The position numbers and the translations under genes were made by a program. From positions 248,001 through 312,000 of the forward strand of contig NZ_VMSF01000001.1 in assembly GCF_009765225.1 (NCBI RefSeq): a DNA stretch of 64,000 bases, read 5' to 3'. Source of the stretch: Leifsonia sp. AG29 (GTDB lineage: Bacteria; Actinomycetota; Actinomycetes; Actinomycetales; Microbacteriaceae). Shown here piece by piece: positions 42,625 to 50,624 of this stretch. The notes below the pieces were generated by a model, which was not told where the DNA came from, did not search any database, and saw only the letters and a program-made list of their open reading frames with translations. Every line of letters begins with the position of its first letter. Position 1 is the stretch's first letter.

Positions 42625-44072
42625 TGCTGTTCCCGCCACGCGCGGTACCTCTCCGTCCACGCCTCGTTCATCGGGAAGAGTCCGTCGATCTTCTCTCCGG
42701 CTGCCACCTGCTCGGCGACGTACTCCTCCTCGCGCTCCTGCTCGATGGCGGCCGCCGCCACCTCGGCGACGAGGGCGATCGGGATGACCACGAGCCCGTC
42801 GTCGTCGCCGACGATGACGTCGCCCGGCAGCACCGTGGCACCGCCGCACGCGATGGCGACGTCCGCCTCCCAAGGCACGTGCCGCCTCCCCAGGACCGCG
42901 GGGTGCGCGCCGCCGTGGTAGGTCGGGATGTCGAGGGAGGCGACCGCCGCGATATCCCGGACGCCGCCGTCGGTGACGATCCCCGCCGCGCCGCGCACCT
43001 GGGCGCGCAGCGCGAGGACGTCGCCCACGGTCCCGCTCCCGCGCTCGCCCCGTGCCTCGATCACGACGACCTCCCCTTCGCCCACCGCGTCGATGGCGCG
43101 CTTCTGGGCGTTGTAGCCGCCGCCGTGCGAGGCGAACAGGTCTTCACGGTTGGGGAGGTACCGGAGCGTCTTCGCCGTCCCGACGAGTTTCGTGCCGGGC
43201 TTGGTGGAGGTCAGACCGTCAATGCTCACGTTGTCGAGACCGCGCTTGCGCAGTTGCGAGCTCAGGGTGGCCGTGGTCACGGTCGCGAGCTGCGCCCGCA
43301 CCTCCTGAGTCAACGACGGGCCGTCAGCGGCCGGTGTGCCGTAGGCCTCCGCCCGCTGCGTCTCGTCGATGCTCGGCTTCGCACCGAAGTCGCCGAACGT
43401 GAGGGTGCCCTGCGTGATCCGCGTCACCAGCCTCCCGGAACTCGGAGCGCCGGGAGCGCTGGGCGCATCGACCTCGACCTCCACTGTCTGGCCGGGTTCC
43501 ACGACGGTGGAACCCGCCGGGGTCCCGGTGAGGATGATGTCCCCGGGCTCGAGCGTCATCAGCTGCGACAGGTCGGCGACGAGCCGCCCGAACGGGAAGA
43601 GCAGCTCTTCCGTCGTCGCCTCCTGCACGAGCCGTCCGTCGACCCAGGTGCGGATGCGCAAGGACGCCGGGTCGATTTCTGCGACCGGGATGAGGCCGGG
43701 CCCGAGGGGGGTGAAGCCGTCGCCCCCCTTCGACCGCACGTTGGAGCCGCGGTCGGCCGCGCGGAGATCGTAGAGCCCGAAGTCGTTCGCGGCCGTCACC
43801 GCCTCGACGGCGGCCCAGCCCTCCTCGGGCGCGACCCTGCGGGTGGGTCTCCCGATGATCAGGGCGATCTCGCCCTCGAACGCCAGGAGCTCGGTCCCCG
43901 CCGGCCGCTCCAGCTCGGAGCCCGAGACCGCCAGCGACGACGACGGTTTGAAGAAGTAAGACGGCTGGGCCGGGGTGCGCCCGCGCTGCTCGGCGCGCGA
44001 TCGGTAGTTGAGGTGCACCGCGATGATCTTGCCGGGACGGATAGCCGACCCGGACAGGGGGAACTCGCTCAT
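42621..44072 (-). CDS. Fused FAH-family (HpaG-like) and RraA-like enzyme
   Basis: The 483-residue protein joins two enzyme domains. Residues ~1-255 are a fumarylacetoacetase-family domain with AFEGEIALIIGRPTRR, AANDFGLYDLR, GDGFTPLGPGLIP, GDIILTGTPAGS and TLTFGDFG. Residues ~262-483 are an RraA-like domain with TATLSSQLRKRGL, DAVGEGEVVVIEARG, AAGIVTDGGVRD and VLPGDVIVGDDDGLVVIP. HpaG in other bacteria is two FAH repeats (isomerase and decarboxylase). Here the second FAH unit appears replaced by an RraA-like module, a family that includes oxaloacetate decarboxylases and HMG/CHA aldolases. GTGA overlap with the regulator gene. Confidence 0.85.
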   Translation of the reverse strand: MSEFPLSGSAIRPGKIIAVHLNYRSRAEQRGRTPAQPSYFFKPSSSLAVSGSELERPAGTELLAFEGEIALIIGRPTRRVAPEEGWAAVEAVTAANDFGLYDLRAADRGSNVRSKGGDGFTPLGPGLIPVAEIDPASLRIRTWVDGRLVQEATTEELLFPFGRLVADLSQLMTLEPGDIILTGTPAGSTVVEPGQTVEVEVDAPSAPGAPSSGRLVTRITQGTLTFGDFGAKPSIDETQRAEAYGTPAADGPSLTQEVRAQLATVTTATLSSQLRKRGLDNVSIDGLTSTKPGTKLVGTAKTLRYLPNREDLFASHGGGYNAQKRAIDAVGEGEVVVIEARGERGSGTVGDVLALRAQVRGAAGIVTDGGVRDIAAVASLDIPTYHGGAHPAVLGRRHVPWEADVAIACGGATVLPGDVIVGDDDGLVVIPIALVAEVAAAAIEQEREEEYVAEQVAAGEKIDGLFPMNEAWTERYRAWREQQ

Positions 44073-44082
44073 CTCGTTCTCC

Positions 44083-44895
44083 TCAGTAGCTCGCGGGCGC
44101 AGCGGCCGCAGGGTCGTCGCCGATGAACCGGATCGCGAGCCCCTCGGAGGCGCGGGCGAGCAGCGTCACGTCCGACCCGACCAGGAGGTAGGCGGCGCCG
44201 GCCCCGGCGTACCGGTCGGCGGTGGCGGGGTCGAACGCGTTGACGCCGACCGGGACTCCTGCCTCCCGTCCGGCCGCTATCACGCGCTCGACCGCCGCGG
44301 CCACCTCCGGGTGGTTCTGCTGCCCGAGGAGCCCGAGGGAGGCTGCCAGGTCGGCCGGTCCGACGAGCAGGGCGTCGACCCCGGGGACGGCGGCGATCTC
44401 GGCGGCCGCGTCGAGTCCCTCCACCGTCTCGATCTGGACCGTGAGCGAGACGAGCTCGGAGGCGCGGGCCAGGTAGTCGGGGATGCGGCTCCAGCGCGAG
44501 GAGCGCGCCAGCGCGCTGCCCACTCCGCGCACGCCGGCCGGCGGGTAGCGGACGGCGCGCACCATCGCCTGCGCCTGCTCGGCGCTGTCGACCATCGGCA
44601 CGAGGATGTTCTGGGCGCCGAGGTCGAGGAGCTGTTTGATCACGACCGTGTCGCCGATCGGCGCGCGGACGACGGGGGTGACCGGGTAGGCGGCGACCGC
44701 CTGCAGCTGCGCGAGGACGGACTCGAGTCCGACGGGGGAGTGCTCACCGTCGATGAGGACGATGTCGAGGCCGCTCCCGGCGCAGATCTCGGCGACGAGG
44801 GGGCTGCCGGAGCAGGACCAGATGCCGAACAGGGGCCGGTCGGCTTCGCCGAGGCGGTCGGCGAGGGTGGGTGGCGGGGTCAGCTGAATCGGCAT
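44083..44895 (-). CDS. hpaI: 4-hydroxy-2-oxoheptane-1,7-dioate aldolase (HpaI)
   Basis: The 270-residue class II aldolase has IVLIDGEHSPVGLE (His base), PVVRAPIGD (Arg), VQIETVEGLD (metal Glu) and VGPADLAASLG (metal Asp). All are diagnostic of HpaI. It splits the hydrated intermediate to pyruvate and succinic semialdehyde. It overlaps the upstream hpaH end by 16 bases and is followed after 10 bases by the FAH-RraA gene. ATG at 44895 is used. Confidence 0.92.
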   Translation of the reverse strand: MPIQLTPPPTLADRLGEADRPLFGIWSCSGSPLVAEICAGSGLDIVLIDGEHSPVGLESVLAQLQAVAAYPVTPVVRAPIGDTVVIKQLLDLGAQNILVPMVDSAEQAQAMVRAVRYPPAGVRGVGSALARSSRWSRIPDYLARASELVSLTVQIETVEGLDAAAEIAAVPGVDALLVGPADLAASLGLLGQQNHPEVAAAVERVIAAGREAGVPVGVNAFDPATADRYAGAGAAYLLVGSDVTLLARASEGLAIRFIGDDPAAAAPASY

Positions 44896-45665
44896 GTGAC
44901 GGCTCCCAGGGTTCCGTAGTCGGCGTGGACGGTGTCGCCGGGGTGCACCCACATCGGGCGTGTGAACGAGCCGGCCAGGATGGTGTCCCCGGCCTCCAGG
45001 CGGGTGCCGTGCGCGGCGAGTTTGTTCGCCAGCCAGGCGACGCCGTTCGCGGGGTGATCGAGCACGGCCGCGGCGACCCCGGACTCCTCGATGGTCTCGT
45101 TGCGGTAGAGCAGGGCGCCGACCCAGCGCAGGTCGACGGCGTCGGGGGCGACGGGGCGGCCGCCGATGACCATGGCGCCCATCGCGGCGTTGTCGGAGAT
45201 CGTGTCGACGATCGTGCGCCCCTCCAGTTCGATCCGGGAGGAGAGGATCTCGAGCGCCGGGACGACGTAGGAGGTGGCGTCGAGCACGTCGAACAGGGTG
45301 ACGTGCGGCCCCTCCAGCGGGGTGTCGAGCACGAAGGCGAGTTCGACCTCGACGCGCACGTTCGAGAACCGGTCGTGCTCGATCACCGCGCCGGTCTGGT
45401 AGACCATGTCGGCGAAGATCGCCCCGTAGTCCGGCTCGGTGATCCCGGTCGCCTGCTGCATCACCCGGGAGGTGAGCCCGATCTTCCGGCCGACCAGCCG
45501 CCTCCCGGCGGCCAGCCCGCGCTCGACCCAGACCCGCTGCACGGCGTAGGAGTCCTCCACCGTCATCCCCGGATGGCGGGCGGTGAGCAGCGGCACCGTC
45601 GTCCGGGCGCGCTCGGCGTCCGCCAACTCATCGGCGATCGCCTCGATGGTCATCCTGTCGAGCAC
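44880..45665 (-). CDS. hpaH: 2-oxo-hept-4-ene-1,7-dioate hydratase (HpaH)
   Basis: The 261-residue hydratase belongs to the MhpD/HpaH group. It has GRKIGLTSRVMQQATGI, the metal Glu pair VRVEVELAFVL, and WLANKLAAHGTRLEAGDTILAGSFTRP. It is the first gene of the operon. GTG at 45665 has GGGAG six bases upstream; ATG at 45653 has no usable spacing. About 30 bases upstream, GATATACGAT on the minus strand could supply the -10 region, and its near-palindromic GAT-TATA-ATC core could be a GntR site. Confidence 0.9.
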   Translation of the reverse strand: MLDRMTIEAIADELADAERARTTVPLLTARHPGMTVEDSYAVQRVWVERGLAAGRRLVGRKIGLTSRVMQQATGITEPDYGAIFADMVYQTGAVIEHDRFSNVRVEVELAFVLDTPLEGPHVTLFDVLDATSYVVPALEILSSRIELEGRTIVDTISDNAAMGAMVIGGRPVAPDAVDLRWVGALLYRNETIEESGVAAAVLDHPANGVAWLANKLAAHGTRLEAGDTILAGSFTRPMWVHPGDTVHADYGTLGAVTCRFS

Positions 45666-45732
45666 CGGTGCTCCCTTCTGACGTTGCCGTGCGATCGTAT
45701 ATCATCCGTGCGCGGCAGGCCAGGGGCGGAGC

Positions 45733-46068
45733 TCAGACCCTGTCGGGCGCGCCCTCGGTGTCGATGCTCGCGGCGGTGACCTCGATGACGGCATCGTGCA
45801 TCCCGTTGGCGTCGGCCCACGCTCGCGTGACCTCGAAGACGTCGCGGCACACGTGCGCGGCCGGTCGTTCCCCGTCGACGGCGAGGCGGATCGAGATGCG
45901 GGCCGGCGTCAGCGAGATGCCGTCTCCGGGTTCGGCGCCGAGCGCGGCCCCGAGCGCGGAACCGACCCGCTCCATCACGCCCCCGGCCGGGTACAAGCGC
46001 ACCACGCCGGGTATGGCTCCCACCAGCGCCGCGAGCACGGACTCGGTCCCGGGTTCTGCGGTCGTCAT
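45733..46068 (-). CDS. Small Asp23-related/hypothetical protein in the sigma operon
   Basis: The 111-residue protein contains VLAALVGAIPGVVRLYPAGG, a common opening of Asp23-linked proteins, and ends VIEVTAASIDTEGAP. The overall alternation resembles an Asp23/Gls24 domain with shortened strands. It is the last gene of a three-gene minus-strand unit behind the ECF sigma factor; its ATG overlaps the previous stop (ATGA). Function unknown, presumably envelope stress. Confidence 0.68.
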   Translation of the reverse strand: MTTAEPGTESVLAALVGAIPGVVRLYPAGGVMERVGSALGAALGAEPGDGISLTPARISIRLAVDGERPAAHVCRDVFEVTRAWADANGMHDAVIEVTAASIDTEGAPDRV

Positions 46069-46661
46069 GGGCGCTCCTCCTCATCCTGCGGCTCGTCGAA
46101 CACGTCGGTGACCGTGACGTCGACCGAGCTGACGGTGAGCTCCGCGTGCCGTCCGAGCTCCGCGGCCACCGCCTCCCGGACCGCGGCTGCGACCGTCGCG
46201 AACGGCTCCCCGTACCGGACGGCGATCTCGACGTGCACGTCCACCGGAGCACTGAGGGTCCCGACGTCGCCGTCGAGGCGGCAGCGGCCCACGATGACGC
46301 CGTCGATGCCGTCCCCGACGCCGCGGATCAGCGCACGGACGGCGCCCTCCGTGAGGGCGAGATCCGCCGACGGATCAGGGTGCGCCACCGGGATCCGCCG
46401 TCCCGCCTTCACGTCGAGGCGGATGCCGTCGAGGATGCGCGCCACCCACCCGTCGTCGACCGGGTTCTGCTCGGCCTCGGCCGCCAGGGCTTCGGCCGTG
46501 GTCCGGCTGAGGCGCTCCAGCGAGGCGAGCGCGGCCCGGCACTCGGGCGAGTCGTCGATGCTCGGGTCGGCCGGCCGCCGTCCGCGCGCCAGGTAGTCGC
46601 TGAGCTCGTCGAGGGTGTGGCCGTCGATCAGCTCGTCGCCGGGGAGGAGGGGGTCGGTCAT
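46065..46661 (-). CDS. Asp23-domain protein with anti-sigma-like N-terminus
   Basis: The 198-residue protein has two parts. Residues ~10-65 (HTLDELSDYLARGRRPADPS, DSPECRAALASLERL) resemble the N-terminal sequence of zinc anti-sigma domains but retain only one Cys. Residues ~90-190 form an Asp23/Gls24-like domain with LTEGAVRALIRGVGDGIDG and SAPVDVHVEIAVRYG. It overlaps the sigma gene (ATGA). That position and the N-terminus suggest it binds and controls the sigma factor. This is an inference; no membrane segment is present. Confidence 0.7.
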   Translation of the reverse strand: MTDPLLPGDELIDGHTLDELSDYLARGRRPADPSIDDSPECRAALASLERLSRTTAEALAAEAEQNPVDDGWVARILDGIRLDVKAGRRIPVAHPDPSADLALTEGAVRALIRGVGDGIDGVIVGRCRLDGDVGTLSAPVDVHVEIAVRYGEPFATVAAAVREAVAAELGRHAELTVSSVDVTVTDVFDEPQDEEERP

Positions 46662-47221
46662 CGCCAGTCCTCCATCGCGTCGAGCAGTCTTCTCCGGCCT
46701 CGGGCGAGCTGTCCCCGGACAGTGGACGCCGGGATGCCGAGCTCCGCCGCGATCTCGTCGTAACTGTACTGTCCCACTTCGCGCAGCACCCAGCATCTCC
46801 TCTGCAGCTCCGGGAGGTCGTCGAGCGCCCGGCTCAGCGCCTCCCGGGCGGTGCGGACCTCGGCCAGATGCTCCGGTCCCTGCGTCGCGGGGGCGGGCGC
46901 CTCGACCTCCGTGATGTCCTCGTGCGGGCGCCGGGCCCTGATTCGGTCGATGCAGCGCCGGCTCAGGATCCGCATCAGCCACGCCTTCACCGCAGCGCCG
47001 GCCTCGAGCTCCCCGAGCCGGTCCCAGGCGGTGACGAACGTCTCCTGCACGACGTCGTCCGACTCGTAGGTCGACCCGAGCATCCGGGCCGCGTAGGCGC
47101 GCATGAGGGGCCCGTGCCTGCGGACGAGGACCTCGAAGGCGGCCGGGTCGCCGTCGGCCGCGCGGGCGGCGAGCGTGTCGTCGCTCGCCTCCTGCAGGGC
47201 ACGCAGTTTCTGGGGGGTCAC
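46658..47221 (-). CDS. ECF-family RNA polymerase sigma factor
   Basis: The 187-residue sigma-70-like factor has region 2 (FEVLVRRHGPLMRAYAARML, DDVVQETFVTAWDRL) and region 4 (LPELQRRCWVLREVGQYS, YDEIAAELGIPASTVRGQLARG). No sigma 1 or 3 regions are present. The start is GTG with GGGAGG six bases upstream. It is divergent from the Asp23/AmaP operon across 183 bases, so this operon is its likely target. Downstream genes overlap it and may act as regulators. Confidence 0.92.
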   Translation of the reverse strand: MTPQKLRALQEASDDTLAARAADGDPAAFEVLVRRHGPLMRAYAARMLGSTYESDDVVQETFVTAWDRLGELEAGAAVKAWLMRILSRRCIDRIRARRPHEDITEVEAPAPATQGPEHLAEVRTAREALSRALDDLPELQRRCWVLREVGQYSYDEIAAELGIPASTVRGQLARGRRRLLDAMEDWR

Positions 47222-47286
47222 CGCGCCTCCCTCTCACCGCACCGACCACCTGCGACCATTCGTACTTCTGTTAGAACGGTTAGTAA

Positions 47287-47299
47287 CTAGCTCGGCTAG
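47287..47299. promoter_or_regulatory. Palindrome in the sigma / asp23 divergent region
   Basis: CTAGC-TCG-GCTAG is a perfect 5-base-arm inverted repeat inside the AT-richer part of the 183-base intergenic region (47222-47404). It may be an operator or part of a promoter; the region should contain two divergent promoters. No confident -35/-10 pair can be named. Confidence 0.35.
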
Positions 47300-47404
47300 A
47301 TAAATCAGCGAATTCTCAGCTTTTCCGCGTGACGAACGCCCGCACCGGTCCGTCACAGATGTGCGGCTCACAGACGTGGGCCGGAAGGAACGGAAGGACG
47401 AACC

Positions 47405-47821
47405 ATGGCGAACACCACCCCCTCGACCAGCCCCGCCCCGACCGAGCGGGCGCTCGGCAAGACGGTCATCAACGACGCCGTCGTCGCCAAGGTGGCCGGC
47501 ATCGCGGCGCGCGAGGTCCCCGGGGTCCACGCGCTCGGCGGAGGCGCCGCTCGCGCCCTCGGCGCGCTCCGTGAGGCGGTCAACGCGACCGACCTCGGCC
47601 AGGGCGTCAGCGTGGAGGTCGGAGAGAAGCAGGTGGCGGCCGACGTGACCGTCGTCGCCGAGTACCCCGTCGCGCTCCAGAAGGTCGCCGCCGACGTGCG
47701 CGCGGCCATCGTGCAGGCCATCGAGCGGATCGTCGGGCTCGAGGTCACCGAGGTCAACGTCACGATCAACGACGTGCACGTGCCGAGCGACGACGACGAG
47801 CAGGAGGCCCGGGTCCAGTGA
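47405..47821 (+). CDS. Asp23/Gls24-family envelope stress protein
   Basis: The 138-residue protein has the canonical Asp23 pattern: GKTVINDAVVAKVAGIAAREVPGV-type start, QGVSVEVGEKQVAADVTVV, EYPVALQKVAADVRAAI, and EVTEVNVTINDVHV. In Staphylococcus aureus Asp23 is a membrane-associated protein anchored by AmaP and linked to cell-wall stress. GGAAGGACG lies four bases upstream of the ATG. It leads a tightly overlapped operon (GTGA to the next gene) that also encodes a putative AmaP-like anchor. Confidence 0.9.
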   Translation: MANTTPSTSPAPTERALGKTVINDAVVAKVAGIAAREVPGVHALGGGAARALGALREAVNATDLGQGVSVEVGEKQVAADVTVVAEYPVALQKVAADVRAAIVQAIERIVGLEVTEVNVTINDVHVPSDDDEQEARVQ

Positions 47822-48009
47822 CGAAGGCCAGCTACGGCGCACTGATCGGCGGCGCCCTCGCCGTCGTCTGGGCCGCGTTCGGCTTCTGGGTGTTCGTGGG
47901 CGTGGCCGCGGCCATGCTCGTCGGCGCCGCGGCGGCGCGGATCCTCGGCGGCGAGCTCGACCCGGCCCGGGTGGCCGACGCGCTGCGCGGCCGCCGCTCC
48001 TCCTCATGA
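47818..48009 (+). CDS. Small membrane protein, DUF2273-like
   Basis: This 63-residue protein has two helices (YGALIGGALAVVWAAFGFWVF, VGVAAAMLVGAAAARIL) and a cytoplasmic RVADALRGRRSS tail. It matches the DUF2273 small proteins beside asp23 and amaP in many Gram-positive bacteria. Likely role: membrane anchoring of Asp23 family members. It starts at GTG overlapping the asp23 stop and ends in ATGA overlap with the next gene. Confidence 0.8.
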   Translation: MTKASYGALIGGALAVVWAAFGFWVFVGVAAAMLVGAAAARILGGELDPARVADALRGRRSSS

Positions 48010-48338
48010 CCGGAGGTCGCGACCGGTTCCTGGGCGTGGCGCTCGAGCACCTCGCCCGGGCGGTCGCCGCCGACGAGCTCGGCGTCTTCCCGCGTGACGT
48101 CTCGGCCCGGGTGCGCGACGCCTCCGGTTCGCTGGCGGTCCGCGTGACCGCCCCGGTCGCCGTCCGCTCGCTCAGGGCAGCCCGAGTGGAGGCGGGTCCG
48201 GCCGAGCCGCTGGCCTCACGCTTGGCGGACGCGGCTGCGACCATCCGGGCGCGCCTCGGCGCGCTCACCGGCCTCGAGGTCACCCGCGTCGACGTGCGGG
48301 CCAGCGGAGCAGTCATCTCGGAGAGGAGGGTCCGATGA
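48006..48338 (+). CDS. Asp23-operon hypothetical protein
   Basis: The 110-residue soluble protein reads ALEHLARAVAADELGVFPRD, VRDASGSLAVRVTAPVAV, and a final TGLEVTRVDVRASGAVI. The last segment mirrors the closing strand of Asp23 domains (EVTEVNV). It may be a diverged Asp23-like protein. ATGA overlaps on both sides place it firmly in the operon. No known function. Confidence 0.7.
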   Translation: MTGGRDRFLGVALEHLARAVAADELGVFPRDVSARVRDASGSLAVRVTAPVAVRSLRAARVEAGPAEPLASRLADAAATIRARLGALTGLEVTRVDVRASGAVISERRVR

Positions 48339-48907
48339 CCCGGACCGGAGCGCGGATCGTTCGCCGCGAGACGCACTCGCCGCGCTCGGCGGCGGCCGTC
48401 GCGGTAGCTGCCGTGCTTCTCGCCGTGGTCGTCTGGCTGGCGGTGGAGGGGGTGCTCGCCCTGCTCGGGCTTCGCCCGGCGCTCCTGGCACCCCGCGCGC
48501 TGCTGACCGCGATCGCGGAAGCCCCGGGATGGCCCGCTCCCGCGCTCATCGCCACCGCGAGCGCGGCATCCCTGATCGCGGTCGTGCTCGTCGCGCTCGC
48601 GGTCTTCCCGGGGCGGCGGGCGCGTCGCCCCCTGGCGTCCGAACGGGCGCTCGTCGTGGCGGACGACGACATGCTCGCCTCCGCTCTCGCCCGCCGCGCA
48701 GCGAAGACGGCCGCAGTGGCACCTGACGCGGTGTCCGCATCCCTCGGGCGCCGGGCCTGCACGGTTCGCATCGTCCCCGTCAGCGGCCGGCGGGTCGACC
48801 GCGACGCCGTCCGCCGTGCGGTCGCGGAGGAGTTCGAGCGCTCCGGTGCGACCGAGCGGGTGCGGGTCAGCGTCCTCGTCTCGACGAAAGGAAAGGTGGG
48901 ATCGTGA
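48335..48907 (+). CDS. Membrane protein, DUF6286-like
   Basis: The 190-residue protein has two membrane helices (AVAVAAVLLAVVVWLAVEGVL; ALIATASAASLIAVVLVALAV). A cytoplasmic domain follows, with DDDMLASALARRAAKTAAV, RRACTVRIVPVSGRRVDR and RVRVSVLVSTKGKV. This layout is that of the DUF6286 proteins found in actinobacterial Asp23 operons. Presumably it takes part in the same membrane complex as AmaP. ATGA and GTGA overlaps flank it. Confidence 0.75.
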   Translation: MTRTGARIVRRETHSPRSAAAVAVAAVLLAVVVWLAVEGVLALLGLRPALLAPRALLTAIAEAPGWPAPALIATASAASLIAVVLVALAVFPGRRARRPLASERALVVADDDMLASALARRAAKTAAVAPDAVSASLGRRACTVRIVPVSGRRVDRDAVRRAVAEEFERSGATERVRVSVLVSTKGKVGS

Positions 48908-49530
48908 ACGACACCAACCGCGCGCTGAACCGGACGGTCATCGCGGTGGCCGGGCTGATCGCGCTCGCCGTCGGCGTCGCCGCGGCACTGCTGCTGCTGG
49001 TCCCGGGTGCGGCCCGCCAGTGGACGCGCACCGCGCGAAACCTGGTCGCGGCCGCCGATGACGCCTTCGCACGTCCGTTGGGGCCGGGAACGGCCGTCAG
49101 CGCGACAGCGCTGGCCGCGCTCACGGCAGCGCTTGCGACGGCCGTGCTGCTCCTGGTCTTCATGCTTCGGCAAGGGGGAGGCGCGACCTCCACGGTCTTG
49201 CGGATGGAGACGGCCGACGGCGAGGTGCAGATCGACACCGCCGTCCCGGCCGCACTCCTCTCCGATGCGCTGGCGTCCGTGCCCGGAGTCGCGGGGATCG
49301 GGGTCGGCGCCTACCGGGTGCGCGGCGAGCGCGCCCTCAAGCTCACCGTCCGCTGCCGTCGCGGGGCCTCGCCCCGGGAAGTCGTGGACGCCATCGACGA
49401 CGCCGTGCTGCGGCTGCATGCCGCGCTCGGTGCCACGCCGCCCGTGTTCGCCCAGCTGGTCGGCGGGTTCCGTGCCCGCCTCCGCTCGGCGGTGCGGGTC
49501 GACACCGCGACGGCCGCCCGGTCGTCGTGA
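48904..49530 (+). CDS. AmaP-like alkaline-shock membrane anchor protein
   Basis: The 208-residue protein has an N-terminal helical hairpin in the membrane (TVIAVAGLIALAVGVAAALLL; ALAALTAALATAVLLLVFML). A cytoplasmic Asp23-like interaction domain follows, with VLRMETADGEVQIDTAVPA and SVPGVAGIGVGAYRVRG. Topology matches AmaP, the membrane anchor of Asp23. It starts at GTG, overlapping the previous gene, and precedes csbD by 32 bases. Confidence 0.8.
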   Translation: MNDTNRALNRTVIAVAGLIALAVGVAAALLLLVPGAARQWTRTARNLVAAADDAFARPLGPGTAVSATALAALTAALATAVLLLVFMLRQGGGATSTVLRMETADGEVQIDTAVPAALLSDALASVPGVAGIGVGAYRVRGERALKLTVRCRRGASPREVVDAIDDAVLRLHAALGATPPVFAQLVGGFRARLRSAVRVDTATAARSS

Positions 49531-49562
49531 TCCAAGAAACACGAGATGGGAAGGACACAGCC

Positions 49563-49736
49563 ATGAGTGCTGCCGACAAGATGAAGAACACCGCGCAGGA
49601 GCTGAAGGGCAAGGCCGAGGAGGCGATCGGCAAGCTCACCCACGACGACCAGAAGGTCGTCGAGGGCAAGGCCGACCAGGCCGCCGCGAAGGTCAAGAAC
49701 GCGGGCGAGGACATCAAGGACGCCTTCACGGAGTGA
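49563..49736 (+). CDS. CsbD-family stress protein, second copy
   Basis: This 57-residue helical protein (MSAADKMKNTAQELKGKAEE, KADQAAAKVKNAGEDIKDAF) has the same length as the paralogue at 17861 but a different middle (IGKLTHDDQKVVEGKA). GGGAAGGAC precedes the ATG. Its place behind the Asp23/AmaP genes links it to envelope or general stress. The 89 bases after it hold no clear terminator. Confidence 0.88.
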   Translation: MSAADKMKNTAQELKGKAEEAIGKLTHDDQKVVEGKADQAAAKVKNAGEDIKDAFTE

Positions 49737-49825
49737 TCGCCGCGCCGTGGTCCGGCCGGTGCTTCCGGGACGCGGGTCGCCGTTCTGCAGGGATCGGCGA
49801 CTCGCGTCGTCCGTCGGCTCGGCCG

Positions 49826-50539
49826 TCAGTGCAGGTCGGCGGCGATGGCGTCGGCCGCTGCCGTCAGCCGTGCGCCGATCGCCGCTGCGTCGACCGCCGA
49901 CGAGACGAAGACCACGGCCAGCGCCGCCGGCGGCTGACCGCTCACCCGGAGGGGCACGGCGACAGACGCGAGGCCCGGGATGACCTCGTCGTGGCTGGTC
50001 GCGTAGCCGCGGTCGCGGGCGAGTGACGCCTCCTCGCGCGCGTGCTCACCGGGCAGCTGCCGCCACTGCGCGTCGGTGAGCATCGACTGGATCGCGATCC
50101 CGGGAGCGCCCGAGGCGAGCGGATGCCGGGTGCCCGGCCGCTGCGCCACGGTGGCGTGGGCGTGCGCCGGCTCGACGGTCACCAGCGTGACGACCTCGTG
50201 TCGGTCGAGCACGGCGACGAAGGCGGTCATCGTGAGCTCGTTCGCCACCGCGGTGAGCTGCGGGAGGGCGACGGCCTGCAGGTCGCGGGAGACCGACCGC
50301 GCCAGGCTGGCGAGCCGCGGACCGAGCTGCACGGAACCGGCGGCGTCGCGCACGACCAGGCCGTGGTCCTCCAGCGTGCGGAGGATCCGGTAGGCGATCG
50401 AGCGGTGGAGGCCGAGTCTCGCCGACAGTTCGGCGATGGTGAGCGGCTCGCCCGCGTCGGCCAGGATCTCGAGCGCGCGGATGCCGCGGGACAGCGTCTG
50501 CAGCGGGGAGGCGGAGGCCGCGTCGCTGCCGGGAGTCAT
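49826..50539 (-). CDS. IclR-family transcriptional regulator
   Basis: The 237-residue protein has the IclR winged helix: SRGIRALEILADAGEPLTIAELS-type opening, LGLHRSIAYRILRTLEDHGLV. The GAF-like effector domain contains FVAVLDRHEVVTLVTVEP, HPLASGAPGIAI and GYATSHDEVIPGLASVAVPL. The conserved Cys of the effector domain is absent, so the ligand may differ. The ATG at 50539 is chosen; an upstream extension reaches to 50584. It is divergent from the SRPBCC/SDR pair, its possible target. Confidence 0.88.
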   Translation of the reverse strand: MTPGSDAASASPLQTLSRGIRALEILADAGEPLTIAELSARLGLHRSIAYRILRTLEDHGLVVRDAAGSVQLGPRLASLARSVSRDLQAVALPQLTAVANELTMTAFVAVLDRHEVVTLVTVEPAHAHATVAQRPGTRHPLASGAPGIAIQSMLTDAQWRQLPGEHAREEASLARDRGYATSHDEVIPGLASVAVPLRVSGQPPAALAVVFVSSAVDAAAIGARLTAAADAIAADLH

Positions 50540-50624
50540 GCGTTCGATTATAGAAGCGGGGGCACTCCGATCCGGTCCCGTCAATGGGGTCCCGAGCGCG
50601 CGCCGGCGACCCTAGCGTTGCGGC

